From Candidatus Poseidonia sp. (GTDB lineage: Archaea > Thermoplasmatota > Poseidoniia > Poseidoniales > Poseidoniaceae), in assembly GCA_016778305.1 (NCBI GenBank), contig JADHPT010000007.1:34427-98426 (forward strand): DNA of 64,000 bases. The letters run 5' to 3'. A model generated the notes under the pieces. That model did not search any database, was not told the DNA's origin, and worked only from the letters and a program-made list of their open reading frames with translations. Below are positions 44,731-54,103 of this stretch, in pieces (within the stretch, counting starts at the first letter, position 1; each line of letters opens with the position of its first letter). The translations under genes were made by a program, and so were the position numbers.

Positions 44731-45759
44731 ATGCCTGCCCACGCCTTCACGCCCATCCGTGGCCGAATTGACCGATGGTGCTTTTCCTCTGCACGACTTA
44801 ACAATCGGCTCAAAGATCCAGAAGAGCGCGAAGTGCTGGTTCATCTATCACCCGAGGGAATTGAGGCGATGGAAAAGGGCGAGGAGTTGCCCGTTATTAT
44901 TTACCTCGCACCCTTTACCGGCAGTGGCCCACAACGCGCAGGTTGGAAGGCCTTCGCTGAGACGCTCCCTCAGCGGCACGAACGCCTCGTGGCGAGTTCA
45001 GCCATGAAACCCGTCATCCTCGTCATGCCCGATACCTTCACTTCGCTGGGCGGAAACCAATACGTCGACTCACCCATCACCGGCCAGTGGTCAACATGGC
45101 TGGCTGAAGATCTCAAAGCAGAACTGACCCGTCGCTATGTTACCAACGGAAACTTTGGACTGGTCGGAAAATCTTCTGGCGGCTACGGTGCCATGGTCAA
45201 CGCAATGCTCCATCCTGAAGCCTGGCAAGCCGTCGCTTCGCATTCTGGAGACATCGGTTTTGATTTGATGTACGGCGGAACATGGGGCGAAACGATCACC
45301 CATCTCGCCCCACATGCATCGGGCGAGGCTTATGTCAGGCACATCGCTGATTCCCCTTCGATGAGAGGGGCTGATTTTCACGCCCTGATGATGTGCGCTT
45401 TAGCGGCATCCTATGACCCTCGTGAAGCATCTGACAAAGACGATATCGGCCTCTTTTTACCCGTTGATTTCGAAACGTGCCAGGTGAATCAAGAGGCTTG
45501 GTCTCGATGGCTCACCTTTGACCCCCTCAACATGGTTGAACAACACCATCAGGCTCTCAAAGGGCTCAGCCTCTGTTTCATCGATTGCGGAAATGCGGAC
45601 CAATACAATATCCACTACGGTACTCGCCGCTTTGTCAAACGCCTGCAAGAACTGAAGGTCCCTCATCAGTACGAAGAATTTGCTGGAACCCACAGCGGGA
45701 TCGACCATCGCTTGGACATATCGCTTCCTCTTTTGGCAGCCGCACTTCGTTTAAGTTGA
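44731..45759 (+). CDS. Esterase of the esterase D / antigen 85-like type
   Basis: A 342-residue alpha/beta hydrolase. Near residue 60 the first strand LPVIIYLAPFTGSGPQ is followed by VILVMPDTFTSLGGNQYVDS, as in enterochelin-esterase and acetyl-ester hydrolase folds. The nucleophile elbow is GLVGKSSGGYGAMV near 145, with G-K-S-S-G-G. An Asp lies in CFIDCGNADQYN near 290 and the His in GTHSGIDHR near 325. No signal peptide. ATG 44731 is preferred because the fold begins there; the frame is open to a TTG at 44656. It lacks a visible ribosome-binding site. It precedes purM by 50 bp, with no obvious link. Substrate could be a siderophore, S-formylglutathione or acyl ester. Confidence 0.75.
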   Translation: MPAHAFTPIRGRIDRWCFSSARLNNRLKDPEEREVLVHLSPEGIEAMEKGEELPVIIYLAPFTGSGPQRAGWKAFAETLPQRHERLVASSAMKPVILVMPDTFTSLGGNQYVDSPITGQWSTWLAEDLKAELTRRYVTNGNFGLVGKSSGGYGAMVNAMLHPEAWQAVASHSGDIGFDLMYGGTWGETITHLAPHASGEAYVRHIADSPSMRGADFHALMMCALAASYDPREASDKDDIGLFLPVDFETCQVNQEAWSRWLTFDPLNMVEQHHQALKGLSLCFIDCGNADQYNIHYGTRRFVKRLQELKVPHQYEEFAGTHSGIDHRLDISLPLLAAALRLS

Positions 45760-45809
45760 GCAAATGATTCAAGCGGTTTCTTCATGAGACGCTTTCGTGT
45801 GGACAAGGT

Positions 45810-46922
45810 ATGGACGAGCCCATGGACTATGCGAGTGCAGGGGTTGACATCGACCTGGAAGGCTCAGCGGTCGCCTCCCTTATCGGCGCATTGTCAAAGA
45901 GCGTAAGGGCGCCAGGTAGCCCCGGTGCCCCGGTTGATTTGCCCGGAGGTTTTGGCGGACTCATCGAATTTGGTGACAACCTACTGGCCATGGCAACCGA
46001 CGGAGTTGGAAGCAAATTGCAAATTGCTACCTCTCTCAAGCAATGGGGTGGCGTTGGCATTGACTGCATGGCCATGAACGTCAATGATCTTCTCTGTGTT
46101 GGAGCCGAACCCATCGCATTCGTTGACTATGTTGCCGTTCCAAAACCAGATCCAGTCATTCATGCTGCGCTGGGTGCTTCACTAGCCGAAGCCTGCCGAC
46201 AAGCACGGGTCACCTTAGCTGGAGGAGAAACGGCCTCTCTTCCCGGCATTGTTACCGAACTCGACCTCTCTGGCACGGCGCTAGGCTGGTTGCCGAAAGG
46301 CGAAGCGATCACCGGTGAACATCTCCAAGCGGGTGACGTCCTCATCGGATTGCCAGCCTCTGGCATCCATTCCAACGGCTACTCATTGGTTCGACGTATC
46401 GTTGAGCATGCAGGACTCAGTTACGAGGACGAAGCTCCATTTGATCCAACTCATCCGCACCGTGAATTGCTCCGTTGGACCGAAGGGAAGGCAACGCTCG
46501 GCGAAGTGGTACTCAATCCGACGCGAATATACTGCGATCCCGTTGTGGATTTACTCGATGCTGCTCGGGGAGACGCATCCTTTTCCATCGAAAACATTCA
46601 CGGTATTTGTCACATCACTGGAGGTGGTTTATCCAACCTTCTGCGCCTGCATGATTCGCTTGGTTGGTCCATTCACACACCTCTTCCAGTCCTACCAGAA
46701 TTCGAATGGCTCCAGGCTGCCGGAAAGGTAGAAACTCGTGAAATGTATCGTACGTTCAACATGGGAACCGGCATGATTCTTGCAGTAGCCAAAGAGCACG
46801 CTACAAGCATCCTCACTTGGCTTGAGCAACGTTTGCCAGGGACGGCTGTGGTGGGCGAAGTCACCGACGAGGGTCATCGAGTTAGCCACGCCATTGAAGG
46901 CGTCGAATTCACGCATTATTGA
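45810..46922 (+). CDS. purM: Phosphoribosylformylglycinamidine cyclo-ligase
   Basis: Fifth step of purine synthesis, forming AIR from FGAM with ATP. The 370 residues include the start DYASAGVDIDLEGS, the ATP/metal motif MATDGVGSKLQIA near residue 61, MNVNDLLCVGAEPIAFVDY near 90, GGETASLPG near 140, ASGIHSNGYSLVR near 192 and the C-terminal CHITGGGLSNLL near 273, in normal order. Either ATG 45810 or ATG 45822 could start the protein; the second gives the usual N-terminus and lies 10 nt after AAGGT. It is followed 48 bp later by trm1 on the same strand. No other pur gene is nearby. Confidence 0.95.
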   Translation: MDEPMDYASAGVDIDLEGSAVASLIGALSKSVRAPGSPGAPVDLPGGFGGLIEFGDNLLAMATDGVGSKLQIATSLKQWGGVGIDCMAMNVNDLLCVGAEPIAFVDYVAVPKPDPVIHAALGASLAEACRQARVTLAGGETASLPGIVTELDLSGTALGWLPKGEAITGEHLQAGDVLIGLPASGIHSNGYSLVRRIVEHAGLSYEDEAPFDPTHPHRELLRWTEGKATLGEVVLNPTRIYCDPVVDLLDAARGDASFSIENIHGICHITGGGLSNLLRLHDSLGWSIHTPLPVLPEFEWLQAAGKVETREMYRTFNMGTGMILAVAKEHATSILTWLEQRLPGTAVVGEVTDEGHRVSHAIEGVEFTHY

Positions 46923-46970
46923 TGCCGCATACATCGGTGCGGTCTTGAGGGAGAATTATCTCGCAGATGC

Positions 46971-48320
46971 ATGGCCGAGGGGCAAGACGAAGCAATTCGC
47001 CCCGGTCATCTTTGGCTTGAAGGCAAAACCTTGGTTCATCTCCGTGAAGACCAGCAACGACCCACTCACATGCCCCGAGGCCCTGCAAAACGAACGGGTC
47101 CAGGTTTTCTCAACCCTGCCATGGCCCCGGCAAGAACTCGCTCACTCATGTTATTGGCCGATGCTTTGGAACATCACTGGCTGGTCAAACCGGGTCACGA
47201 CCTTCGTGCACTGGATGCCTTGTGTGCCACGGGCGTTCGCGTTCGTCGATGGCGAAATGAAATCCCAGGGGAGGTCCAGCCTCGCCTTCGTATCGCTGCA
47301 AATGATTTGGATGAATTCGCCTTGAATTGGCTCAAGCGATCTCACGAATCTTTTCCGCCTCGCATCAGCGTTGATCATGCTCTTGAGGATGACCGCTATG
47401 AACGACCTCCGCAGGGAGCAATGGAGAACGGTATTTTCATCATGCAAAACGACGCTCGCATCGCTCTCATGGAAGCGGCGTATCAATGGATTGACCTCGA
47501 CCCTTTCGGCTCACCTGTGAATTTCCTCGATGCTGCTATCCAAGGGCTCGCACGAGTTGGCTTCCTCGAAGTCACAGCCACCGATACAGCAGCCCTCACG
47601 GGTTCAAGCGCCTCTTCGCAACAACGTAGGTACGGGGCAAAGGGAATTGTGGATACCTACGCTCATGATGATGCAGTTCGTGTTTTACTGGGGTTGGTTG
47701 CTACCACGGCAGCTCGACACGATCGAGTAATTGAGCCGGTATTAGCACTGTTTGATGGACACCACGTTCGTGTGAGCGTGAAAGTTGTCCGTAGCAAAGA
47801 ACGTGCATCGAAGGTGATGGATTGGATGGGGTGGCGGATTCGTGAGCCTGAAGGAAGGTATCAATTTGTGCAGCATCCAACGCCTGAAGAGGTTGAGCGT
47901 GGAAGTGGCCCTCTATGGGTCGGTCCACTTTGGAACAAAGACATCGCAGGAAGGATGACAGAGGAACGCGCCCTGCGGTTGTGCTCACCATCGGACAAGG
48001 AAATCGCTGATGCCAAAGACGCTGGACTTGATTGGGGCCAAGACGACCAAGAGTACGCGCAACGCGAGATACGTCGTAGCGTCCGTCACATCGCTCAGGC
48101 TGCAGATTTGATGAGTCGGGAACACCTGCTTTTGCACATCGATGATGTCCCGAACATGGCAGGTGTCCCTCATGCTCCAAAAATGGACGTTCTCTTTTCA
48201 GCCATCCAAGAAGTCGGATATTCTGCTGCACGAATTCCTGATATCGATCCGTTTTTCGTCTCAGACGCCCCGCTGGAAATCATCCTTGGTTGTGTCAAGT
48301 CTCTTATCGAAGCAGACTGA
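46971..48320 (+). CDS. trm1: tRNA (guanine26-N2)-dimethyltransferase Trm1
   Basis: Makes m2,2G26 in tRNA using SAM; the family is archaeal and eukaryotic. The 449 residues show GPGFLNPAMAPARTRSLML near residue 42, motif I DALCATGVRVRRW near 80, AANDLDEFALNWLKR near 108, catalytic motif IV QWIDLDPFGSPVNFL near 165, and the C-terminal domain with VGPLWNKDIAG near 318 and the end ILGCVKSLIEAD. The zinc-like cysteines of some homologues are absent. ATG 46971 is used. The stop is 30 bp from that of the convergent PAC2 gene, with no hairpin seen between. Confidence 0.95.
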   Translation: MAEGQDEAIRPGHLWLEGKTLVHLREDQQRPTHMPRGPAKRTGPGFLNPAMAPARTRSLMLLADALEHHWLVKPGHDLRALDALCATGVRVRRWRNEIPGEVQPRLRIAANDLDEFALNWLKRSHESFPPRISVDHALEDDRYERPPQGAMENGIFIMQNDARIALMEAAYQWIDLDPFGSPVNFLDAAIQGLARVGFLEVTATDTAALTGSSASSQQRRYGAKGIVDTYAHDDAVRVLLGLVATTAARHDRVIEPVLALFDGHHVRVSVKVVRSKERASKVMDWMGWRIREPEGRYQFVQHPTPEEVERGSGPLWVGPLWNKDIAGRMTEERALRLCSPSDKEIADAKDAGLDWGQDDQEYAQREIRRSVRHIAQAADLMSREHLLLHIDDVPNMAGVPHAPKMDVLFSAIQEVGYSAARIPDIDPFFVSDAPLEIILGCVKSLIEAD

Positions 48321-48350
48321 AACCACCGGGCTCGCTTGCGTTGTGGGCGT

Positions 48351-49109
48351 TCAACCGAAGGACGGGTCAATATCCGTCACGTTTTCACTTTCGGGTGCAG
48401 GCAGCATTTGTGAGGCATTCTCGATGATATTGCGAACGTTGTCTTCAATCTCACGAGCGTTTTCCAATAATTCGCTGAGTGGGATTTCAATACCTGTCAT
48501 GTCACTGATAGCTTCCACGGCCAAGGCCGCAGCACGGGCGTCCGGATACATGGGGTTGGCCTCTGAAAGAAGAGCGGTCACATCGATGCCGAGGCGGTCA
48601 CCTTCTCCAAGCAAGAAACCCGTGATTCCGGCCACAATGCCCTGTTGAATCGGTTCGATATCCAAGCCTTTGAGGCGTGCTCGGGCAGCAGAGGTTGACC
48701 CTACGCCAAACAATTCACCGTTACTCAATTCCTTTTCCGGGCGAACCAAGCCGTCAATGATGATGAGATGGTCAAATCCACCTTTTGTGAACCATTCAAG
48801 AACGGTTGTTGCAAAGGGAATATCCGTGTCAGTGCCGAATTGTATTTCCGATGTGAAAACACCAATTCCATCACCCTGATAGACGCGAACAGGATGCTTT
48901 GGGACTTCATTGTGAATCAGTGCAACTGCTGGAAAATCAGCGTTCATGACCGTTCCCAATTGATTTAATCCCAACGCTTTGATGATGTGAGAAGTCGCTA
49001 TGACGCCAACCATCCCTGCAGTCGTAAAACCGCAGATTGCCACGCCACCGGTTGTCGGGTCGGCGTCTTTGTGGAGAACGAGAGCATAGGACTGTAGATT
49101 AGCGTCCAT
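48351..49109 (-). CDS. PAC2-family protein, archaeal proteasome assembly chaperone-like
   Basis: A 252-residue member of the PAC2 family (PbaA/PbaB-type proteins that assist 20S proteasome assembly in archaea). Family pattern: VAICGFTTAGMVGVIATSHI near residue 22, the FPAVALIHNEVPKHPVRVYQ block near 58, FDHLIIIDGLVRPEKE, GVGSTSAARARLKGLDI, and GITGFLLGEGDRLGIDVTAL, then YPDARAAALAVEAIS and an acidic tail. ATG 49109 follows GGAGG at good spacing, so the longer frame to 49145 is rejected. It lies 56 bp downstream of the surface-protein gene. A second, shorter homologue is at 61960. No proteasome gene is in the window, so the role is by family. Confidence 0.85.
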   Translation of the reverse strand: MDANLQSYALVLHKDADPTTGGVAICGFTTAGMVGVIATSHIIKALGLNQLGTVMNADFPAVALIHNEVPKHPVRVYQGDGIGVFTSEIQFGTDTDIPFATTVLEWFTKGGFDHLIIIDGLVRPEKELSNGELFGVGSTSAARARLKGLDIEPIQQGIVAGITGFLLGEGDRLGIDVTALLSEANPMYPDARAAALAVEAISDMTGIEIPLSELLENAREIEDNVRNIIENASQMLPAPESENVTDIDPSFG

Positions 49110-49165
49110 GTCGTTGCCTCCAGTTCCGGTCCAATGCATCGGCAATAAAAAGGCTCACGGAAGAA

Positions 49166-52100
49166 TCATTCTTCCCAAACAGCCCAATCTTCCCAGCCTT
49201 CTTCGCGATACCACCAGACGCCTTCTTCATCTTCCCACCATTCAGTACCTTGTTCGTCAACGGATATGCCGCTTTCTTCCTCAGCTTCTTCCGACCACTC
49301 TTCTTCGTCTTCGACCGCTTCTGAGATGGCATCTTCTGCAGTTGCACCGAACTCAAAGGCATCAGCGCTGCTTCCCAAGACCGGTGATGAAGCAAGCCCC
49401 TCAGGAGCCTCTTCGTGGAGTTCCTTCCCTTCGTTTTTCAATTCATCGAGGGAGCGTGAGGCGTTCAAGTTAAGGCGCTCTTCTGAGCGTGAATCTGGAG
49501 TAGTTATGGCTTCTTCATAGTAGTCATCCTCCTCGTCGTCCTCAAAGAAATTATCATTGCGCTGACGCATGAACATCACGCCCCCAATCGCTACTGCGAT
49601 GAAGATGACAATACCAATGCCAACCAAAACGGGCGTCATTGCACTTGACGTATCGTCTTCTAAGACATTATTTGAGCTATCATCAAGCACCGGCATCTCA
49701 CCAAGTGTCCACTGAAGTTCACCTTCAGTGCTTGCGGTTGATGTGGTCATGGAGTCGCACGGATTGGCTCCGCCGAACTCCGAGCATGTGATGTAAACGA
49801 CGTAAGCCACCCCCTGGATGCCGGGGAACAAACCGTCAGATGGCCCATTACGAACCGGTTGGAATTCAACTTGAATTGAGCCCTCTGCAGAAATGGTGAG
49901 GCTCGGCCCGCTCCCCGTCAAGGAAGACGACTCAAAGGTGAACGGGGGGGGCGTGGTCGGGTCAGTGATCCAGGAAAACCCGACGAACACCTCAAACGGA
50001 TTCGGATTGGTAATGGTGCACGTGATCGCTTCATCCGTCCCATTGTCCTCCCAAGGATACTCCGCAGTTCCACATTCAAGGACTCCGGGAAGGGTCACTT
50101 CAGGGAACGTCGGTTCTTCTGTTGAATTTGTTTCGTTGGTTTCGTTGTCAACGATGACCGCAGATGCTTCAAAGGGAACACTGACCGTCATATTGGTCGT
50201 ATAGAATTCTGGATTGGTTTGGTCGAGGTACATGTGAAGCACGCCATCGTAAGCACCAGTGCCTGAAATTTCAAGAGAGTTTCCTTTCACCTCAGATGTG
50301 CCGTTACCCACTTCTGTTCCATCTGCGTCAACCGCTATCCAACTGACTTGCATGTTAGCGAGCAGGCTTTGCTGAAGAGTGGAGCGTGCGTCAACGGCCA
50401 CAATTGTTTGGAAGGTACTGTCGTTGGCGAGAGGAATCAAGGTATCTGGAGTAAGAATGGTTTCAGCCGTTCCAAAGGCGTCATCGCGTTGTTCTGCAGC
50501 CGCCAAAGGCTGGGTCATTTCATCACCTTCGTCACCGTCGTAAGTGATCTCCAATGACATCGGCCCGAAGGCTTCAATCGGCCCAAGATTTGCTAACTTC
50601 TCAAGGGTAAAAACAGCGTGACCAGTGCTGTTTGTAACGGCATCGACCTCAAGACTTTGTGTATCTCCAAGGATATGGAGGGTGAGTGTTTGGTCGCCAA
50701 TGCCTACTCCACCGTGGTGGAGATGGGCTACTGCATCCAAACCGCTTTGTGTGCTCAGGAGTATCGTATCAGAAATCGATCCGTTTGAGAAATCTGTATA
50801 GGTCGCATCGATCGACGTTGGTAATGCAGTATCGTTTCGCGCATAAACTGGTCCGATGGCAGTGACGCTCTCCGAGTAATTTCCGAAACCATCTTCACCG
50901 ACAACCGCAACATAATACGCAAGACCGTTTTCAACGGCCATGCCAGTTTCTTCCATTGAAATGACTGCATGGAAGGTTGAGTCATTGGTCACCACGATTG
51001 GTGTCATTCCAGCAAGTGATGTCATGTTCACCTCGCTGATATAGACGCGATGCTGTTCAATTGATTCATCGCCAGCATCCCATCGAATGTCAAGAATACC
51101 TCCATTGTCGTCAGCCCGGTCCGTGGCCGTAACGTTGGGGATATACGAGGGTGGAAGCGGATAGGGAACGGTCACGTTGATTGGAGCAGATAGGTTGCTC
51201 GTAACACCAAAGGCATGTACGCTCCGAACCCAATAGGTCACCATATCGCCCGGATTGACGTCAAAATCAAGCATCTGGTTGGTCATGGAGGATGTGTATT
51301 CGCTTTGCAAGTCAACCGATTCGGTTTGATTGGCCTTGTACACCAAGAAATTTAACAGATCATCCCCGAAATCACTCATGTTTTGCCATTCGATGTTAAC
51401 TGAGTCCGGTTGGAGGTCAACCAAGCGGAGTTGTGGCGTCGGTGGAAGGGCCAAATTTGGCGCTCCTGGCGTGGTGATCAGCGAGGGGTTAGCCAGGACA
51501 AAACTTCCGTCTTGCGTTGAATTAAACAAGAGTGGTACGAGAAATGTCCCGATGCCAGCAGTCATGTGTTGGTTGAGTACGTTGGTGAGATTGCCGGAAA
51601 CGTGGGGATTGATATCGACGATGAATTCCGAGACATAATTGACGCTTAAATTCGAATAAACGAATTGCCCCTCTGTCAGAGAGGTCATGGTGAAGTTAAC
51701 CTCCGACATCTGTATGCCGTAGCCGTCGGTTGAATAATCTCGGCCCATTGAGAGCGTGTTCAGTTGTGCAGTTAGATTTCCAAAGAGATCTTCTATACCG
51801 AGCATGCTCAGTCCATTTGCCCCATTGCCCGAGTAGCCTTTCGATTCAATGTCGGGAATCCCGTTTTTGTCGACATCATAAGCGATTTCATGCCAGGCTG
51901 AGATGAAGACACCAAGATGATTTCCTTCACCTGCAAGGACGATTTGCTCAGCAATACCATCGCCGTCCATATCGCCAGAGTAGACTGCGCGAGGCGAACT
52001 CCACGGAACGAGGAGTTCTGAGTTGGAAGATGTAATGAGGTTATCATATCCCCAACCAGATACAAATCGGTAAGCAGTTAAATTGCCTTCAACGGTTGCA

Positions 52101-53464
52101 TTATTCCCATCGCTTTGACCCTCCTGAGGGAAAAGAATGGAGGGGGACATGTCGTAGTCGTGATCCAAAATAGTTGCGTTCGTGAAGTCTAAAATGACGT
52201 TGTGGTTATCACCAGACCATCCAGTAGGTTCATTCTCGATGGAGCGGTGACCGGTTGCAGTCGGGCCGACGATATCCAGATCTCCATCGCCATCAAAGTC
52301 CCCTACAACAGCTTCGGGAGCAATACCCGAAATCGCATTGGTGGTTTGACGAATGAGATTTCCTCCGTTGGCTGAATTCCAACCGATTTGGGCGCCATCG
52401 TTTTGCTGGTCGACGACCATGAGGCTTGGGGTACTCGAAGCCGCCGAAAAGTAGTCTGAAAAGAAATGTGTCAACGTAGCTGTAGTTGTTCCTCCTTGTT
52501 GATACACCGTGAGCGTGTCAAGATTAAAAAAAGTGTTCGTTTTGTTGTTGAATTGGTCGAGACTCACCTTCCCTCCTGTTCGAATCGAAACGAAATTGTC
52601 AACTCCGTTGCCGTTTAAATCCAAAAAGTCCAATGCGACGACATCGCTCGAATGTGTGTGGTTCACGAAGGGATCAAAGGTCATGGTCGTTGAATTATGG
52701 AAGTGGATGCACAACTCATCATCGTCGGATGAATAGGTGATGACATCGTCATAATCATCGCCGTTGATGTCTCCAGCAAAAACGTCTGTTGCATCCGTGC
52801 ATGTTGGATTCCACCCGCTGAAATGGAGGCCAATTTGGGCATCATAACTCACGGTAGTAAAGGCTGTCCCATTGCCCTGAGTGCTGGTGTTTGAAGTGGA
52901 TAAAAACACGAAATCTTCGTTGGAATCATTGTTGAAATCACCTTGGTCCGTGGCTTCAATGAAACCAAGTGGGAAAAATCCACCACTCAGAGTGGGTGAG
53001 AAGTGGATGCCGATGCTTGAATCGGTCACTGTTGTACCGTAGGGGAGAAGGAAGTCTGGAGAATCCAACACGCCCGAATTTGCGAGATTGGGTGAGATAA
53101 ATTGAGTGAAGTTAACCTGTCCTGATGCGAACTCGTTCTGGTGTCCAAAATCTCCGTAGCCGGTTTGGTTGAAGGACCATTCTGGAAAGCCGTCCTGGTC
53201 GATGTCCATCGAAAGGGCGCCAGGAGAAGTTCCCGAACTGTCAGGCTTGATGAAAAAGCTGGAAGTAGTAACGGTCGTGTTCCGCTCCAATTCAAAACCA
53301 ACGGTGTTGTGTTGACCGTTCGTGATGGTCATCGTTTCTTCGGCAGACCCTGTGGAAAAAGTAGCAATGGGTGTGCTATTTGCAGAAGCTAAAACACCAG
53401 CCCAAGCGGGACCAACAAGGAGAAAGACAAAGAAAAATCCGAAGACATGGCGACGTTGCATCAT
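49166..53464 (-). CDS. Large secreted FG-GAP/Fn3 surface protein with Trp-rich cytoplasmic tail (1432 aa)
   Basis: Signal peptide at residues 1-25 (RRHVFGFFFVFLLVGPAWAG). Residues about 60-560 carry FG-GAP/VCBS-type repeats with Ca-binding DxDxDG loops (DIDQDGFPEW, GDFNNDSNEDF, GDINGDDYDDV, GDFDGDGDLDIVG, GDMDGDGIAE). Fn3-like units follow at about 690-900 (VNIEWQNMSDFGDDLLNFLV; GGILDIRWDAGDESIEQ), then further beta-rich regions. A transmembrane helix lies at about 1278-1300 (VGIGIVIFIAVAIGGVMF). The 128-residue cytoplasmic tail is acidic and closes with aromatic clusters (TEWWEDEEGVWWYREEGW). Many N-glycosylation-like NxT/S sites are present. ATG 53464 follows AGGTGAGG. Adhesion to particles or polymers is inferred from architecture. 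Confidence 0.85.
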   Translation of the reverse strand: MMQRRHVFGFFFVFLLVGPAWAGVLASANSTPIATFSTGSAEETMTITNGQHNTVGFELERNTTVTTSSFFIKPDSSGTSPGALSMDIDQDGFPEWSFNQTGYGDFGHQNEFASGQVNFTQFISPNLANSGVLDSPDFLLPYGTTVTDSSIGIHFSPTLSGGFFPLGFIEATDQGDFNNDSNEDFVFLSTSNTSTQGNGTAFTTVSYDAQIGLHFSGWNPTCTDATDVFAGDINGDDYDDVITYSSDDDELCIHFHNSTTMTFDPFVNHTHSSDVVALDFLDLNGNGVDNFVSIRTGGKVSLDQFNNKTNTFFNLDTLTVYQQGGTTTATLTHFFSDYFSAASSTPSLMVVDQQNDGAQIGWNSANGGNLIRQTTNAISGIAPEAVVGDFDGDGDLDIVGPTATGHRSIENEPTGWSGDNHNVILDFTNATILDHDYDMSPSILFPQEGQSDGNNATVEGNLTAYRFVSGWGYDNLITSSNSELLVPWSSPRAVYSGDMDGDGIAEQIVLAGEGNHLGVFISAWHEIAYDVDKNGIPDIESKGYSGNGANGLSMLGIEDLFGNLTAQLNTLSMGRDYSTDGYGIQMSEVNFTMTSLTEGQFVYSNLSVNYVSEFIVDINPHVSGNLTNVLNQHMTAGIGTFLVPLLFNSTQDGSFVLANPSLITTPGAPNLALPPTPQLRLVDLQPDSVNIEWQNMSDFGDDLLNFLVYKANQTESVDLQSEYTSSMTNQMLDFDVNPGDMVTYWVRSVHAFGVTSNLSAPINVTVPYPLPPSYIPNVTATDRADDNGGILDIRWDAGDESIEQHRVYISEVNMTSLAGMTPIVVTNDSTFHAVISMEETGMAVENGLAYYVAVVGEDGFGNYSESVTAIGPVYARNDTALPTSIDATYTDFSNGSISDTILLSTQSGLDAVAHLHHGGVGIGDQTLTLHILGDTQSLEVDAVTNSTGHAVFTLEKLANLGPIEAFGPMSLEITYDGDEGDEMTQPLAAAEQRDDAFGTAETILTPDTLIPLANDSTFQTIVAVDARSTLQQSLLANMQVSWIAVDADGTEVGNGTSEVKGNSLEISGTGAYDGVLHMYLDQTNPEFYTTNMTVSVPFEASAVIVDNETNETNSTEEPTFPEVTLPGVLECGTAEYPWEDNGTDEAITCTITNPNPFEVFVGFSWITDPTTPPPFTFESSSLTGSGPSLTISAEGSIQVEFQPVRNGPSDGLFPGIQGVAYVVYITCSEFGGANPCDSMTTSTASTEGELQWTLGEMPVLDDSSNNVLEDDTSSAMTPVLVGIGIVIFIAVAIGGVMFMRQRNDNFFEDDEEDDYYEEAITTPDSRSEERLNLNASRSLDELKNEGKELHEEAPEGLASSPVLGSSADAFEFGATAEDAISEAVEDEEEWSEEAEEESGISVDEQGTEWWEDEEGVWWYREEGWEDWAVWEE

Positions 53465-53604
53465 GAGGCCTCACCTCTCCGCTCTATCCCACCTGTTATG
53501 GCGGTTTCGCCTCATTGAACCCTTCAAATCTGCAAAAATGTATCATTTTTCTCAACATAAGGTTATGAATGATTGATGAAACATTGCTAATGAGGGCGTA
53601 ACAT

Positions 53605-54093
53605 TTGCGACTAAGTGTACATGCTGGAGACATCGAAATAGATTTGGAAGGGGCTGCCATCCAAATTGACGAACAAATTGCTCATACCAAGATGGAGCAT
53701 ACGTGGACGGCCTTGCTCGAGCGAATCCGTGACGCCCGCGAACAAGCACTCGAAGCTGCAGTAACGGCCGCTCGAGAGGCGGGTCTTCCCGACCGAGGCT
53801 CTGCCTTCCGTGCACTCCTCGAGAACTGTGCGCTCACACGAAAGCCCGACCAAGTTCTCGGTGCAATCCACTATCTAAGGGACGTTGAGGGTTTAGCCGA
53901 CAGCCCGCCTCGTATTGTCAATCAACTCTTTGCTGACGCCGGTATCGACCCCCCTGGCAACCTCTCCCTCTATTTGAACAGACTCAAAGAGCGAAGTTTC
54001 CTCGTCGTTCCTTCGGACAAGAGCGATAAGAATCGTTTCGCAACCCTTACACCCGAAGGCCAAGCACACCTCGACAAGCGCTCTCGCGCTTGA
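53605..54093 (+). CDS. Small winged-helix-like protein, TTG start
   Basis: Function unknown, 162 residues. TTG 53605 is the first possible start because an in-frame TAA lies just upstream, and GAGGGCG precedes it by suitable spacing. Residues 1-25 (MRLSVHAGDIEIDLEGAAIQ) form a beta-like stretch, then a helical part (WTALLERIRDAREQALEAAV). From about residue 65 the protein reads like a winged-helix domain: helices in ALLENCALTRKPDQVLGAIHYL, a recognition-like helix LSLYLNRLKERSFLV and a beta-wing ending NRFATLTPEGQAHL, which resembles the end of many archaeal transcription regulators. Ten bp before the pentapeptide gene on the same strand. DNA binding is likely, target unknown. Confidence 0.6.
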   Translation: MRLSVHAGDIEIDLEGAAIQIDEQIAHTKMEHTWTALLERIRDAREQALEAAVTAAREAGLPDRGSAFRALLENCALTRKPDQVLGAIHYLRDVEGLADSPPRIVNQLFADAGIDPPGNLSLYLNRLKERSFLVVPSDKSDKNRFATLTPEGQAHLDKRSRA

Positions 54094-54103
54094 GGTGCAA
54101 GAA

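Noticed and set aside
48321..48350. Terminator between trm1 and PAC2
   Set aside because: No stem-loop or T-run could be found in the 30 bp.
49166..53464. Internal DNA repeats or an inserted element in the surface protein genes
   Set aside because: The repeated protein units are diverged at DNA level and keep one long frame; no terminal inverted repeats or transposase were seen.
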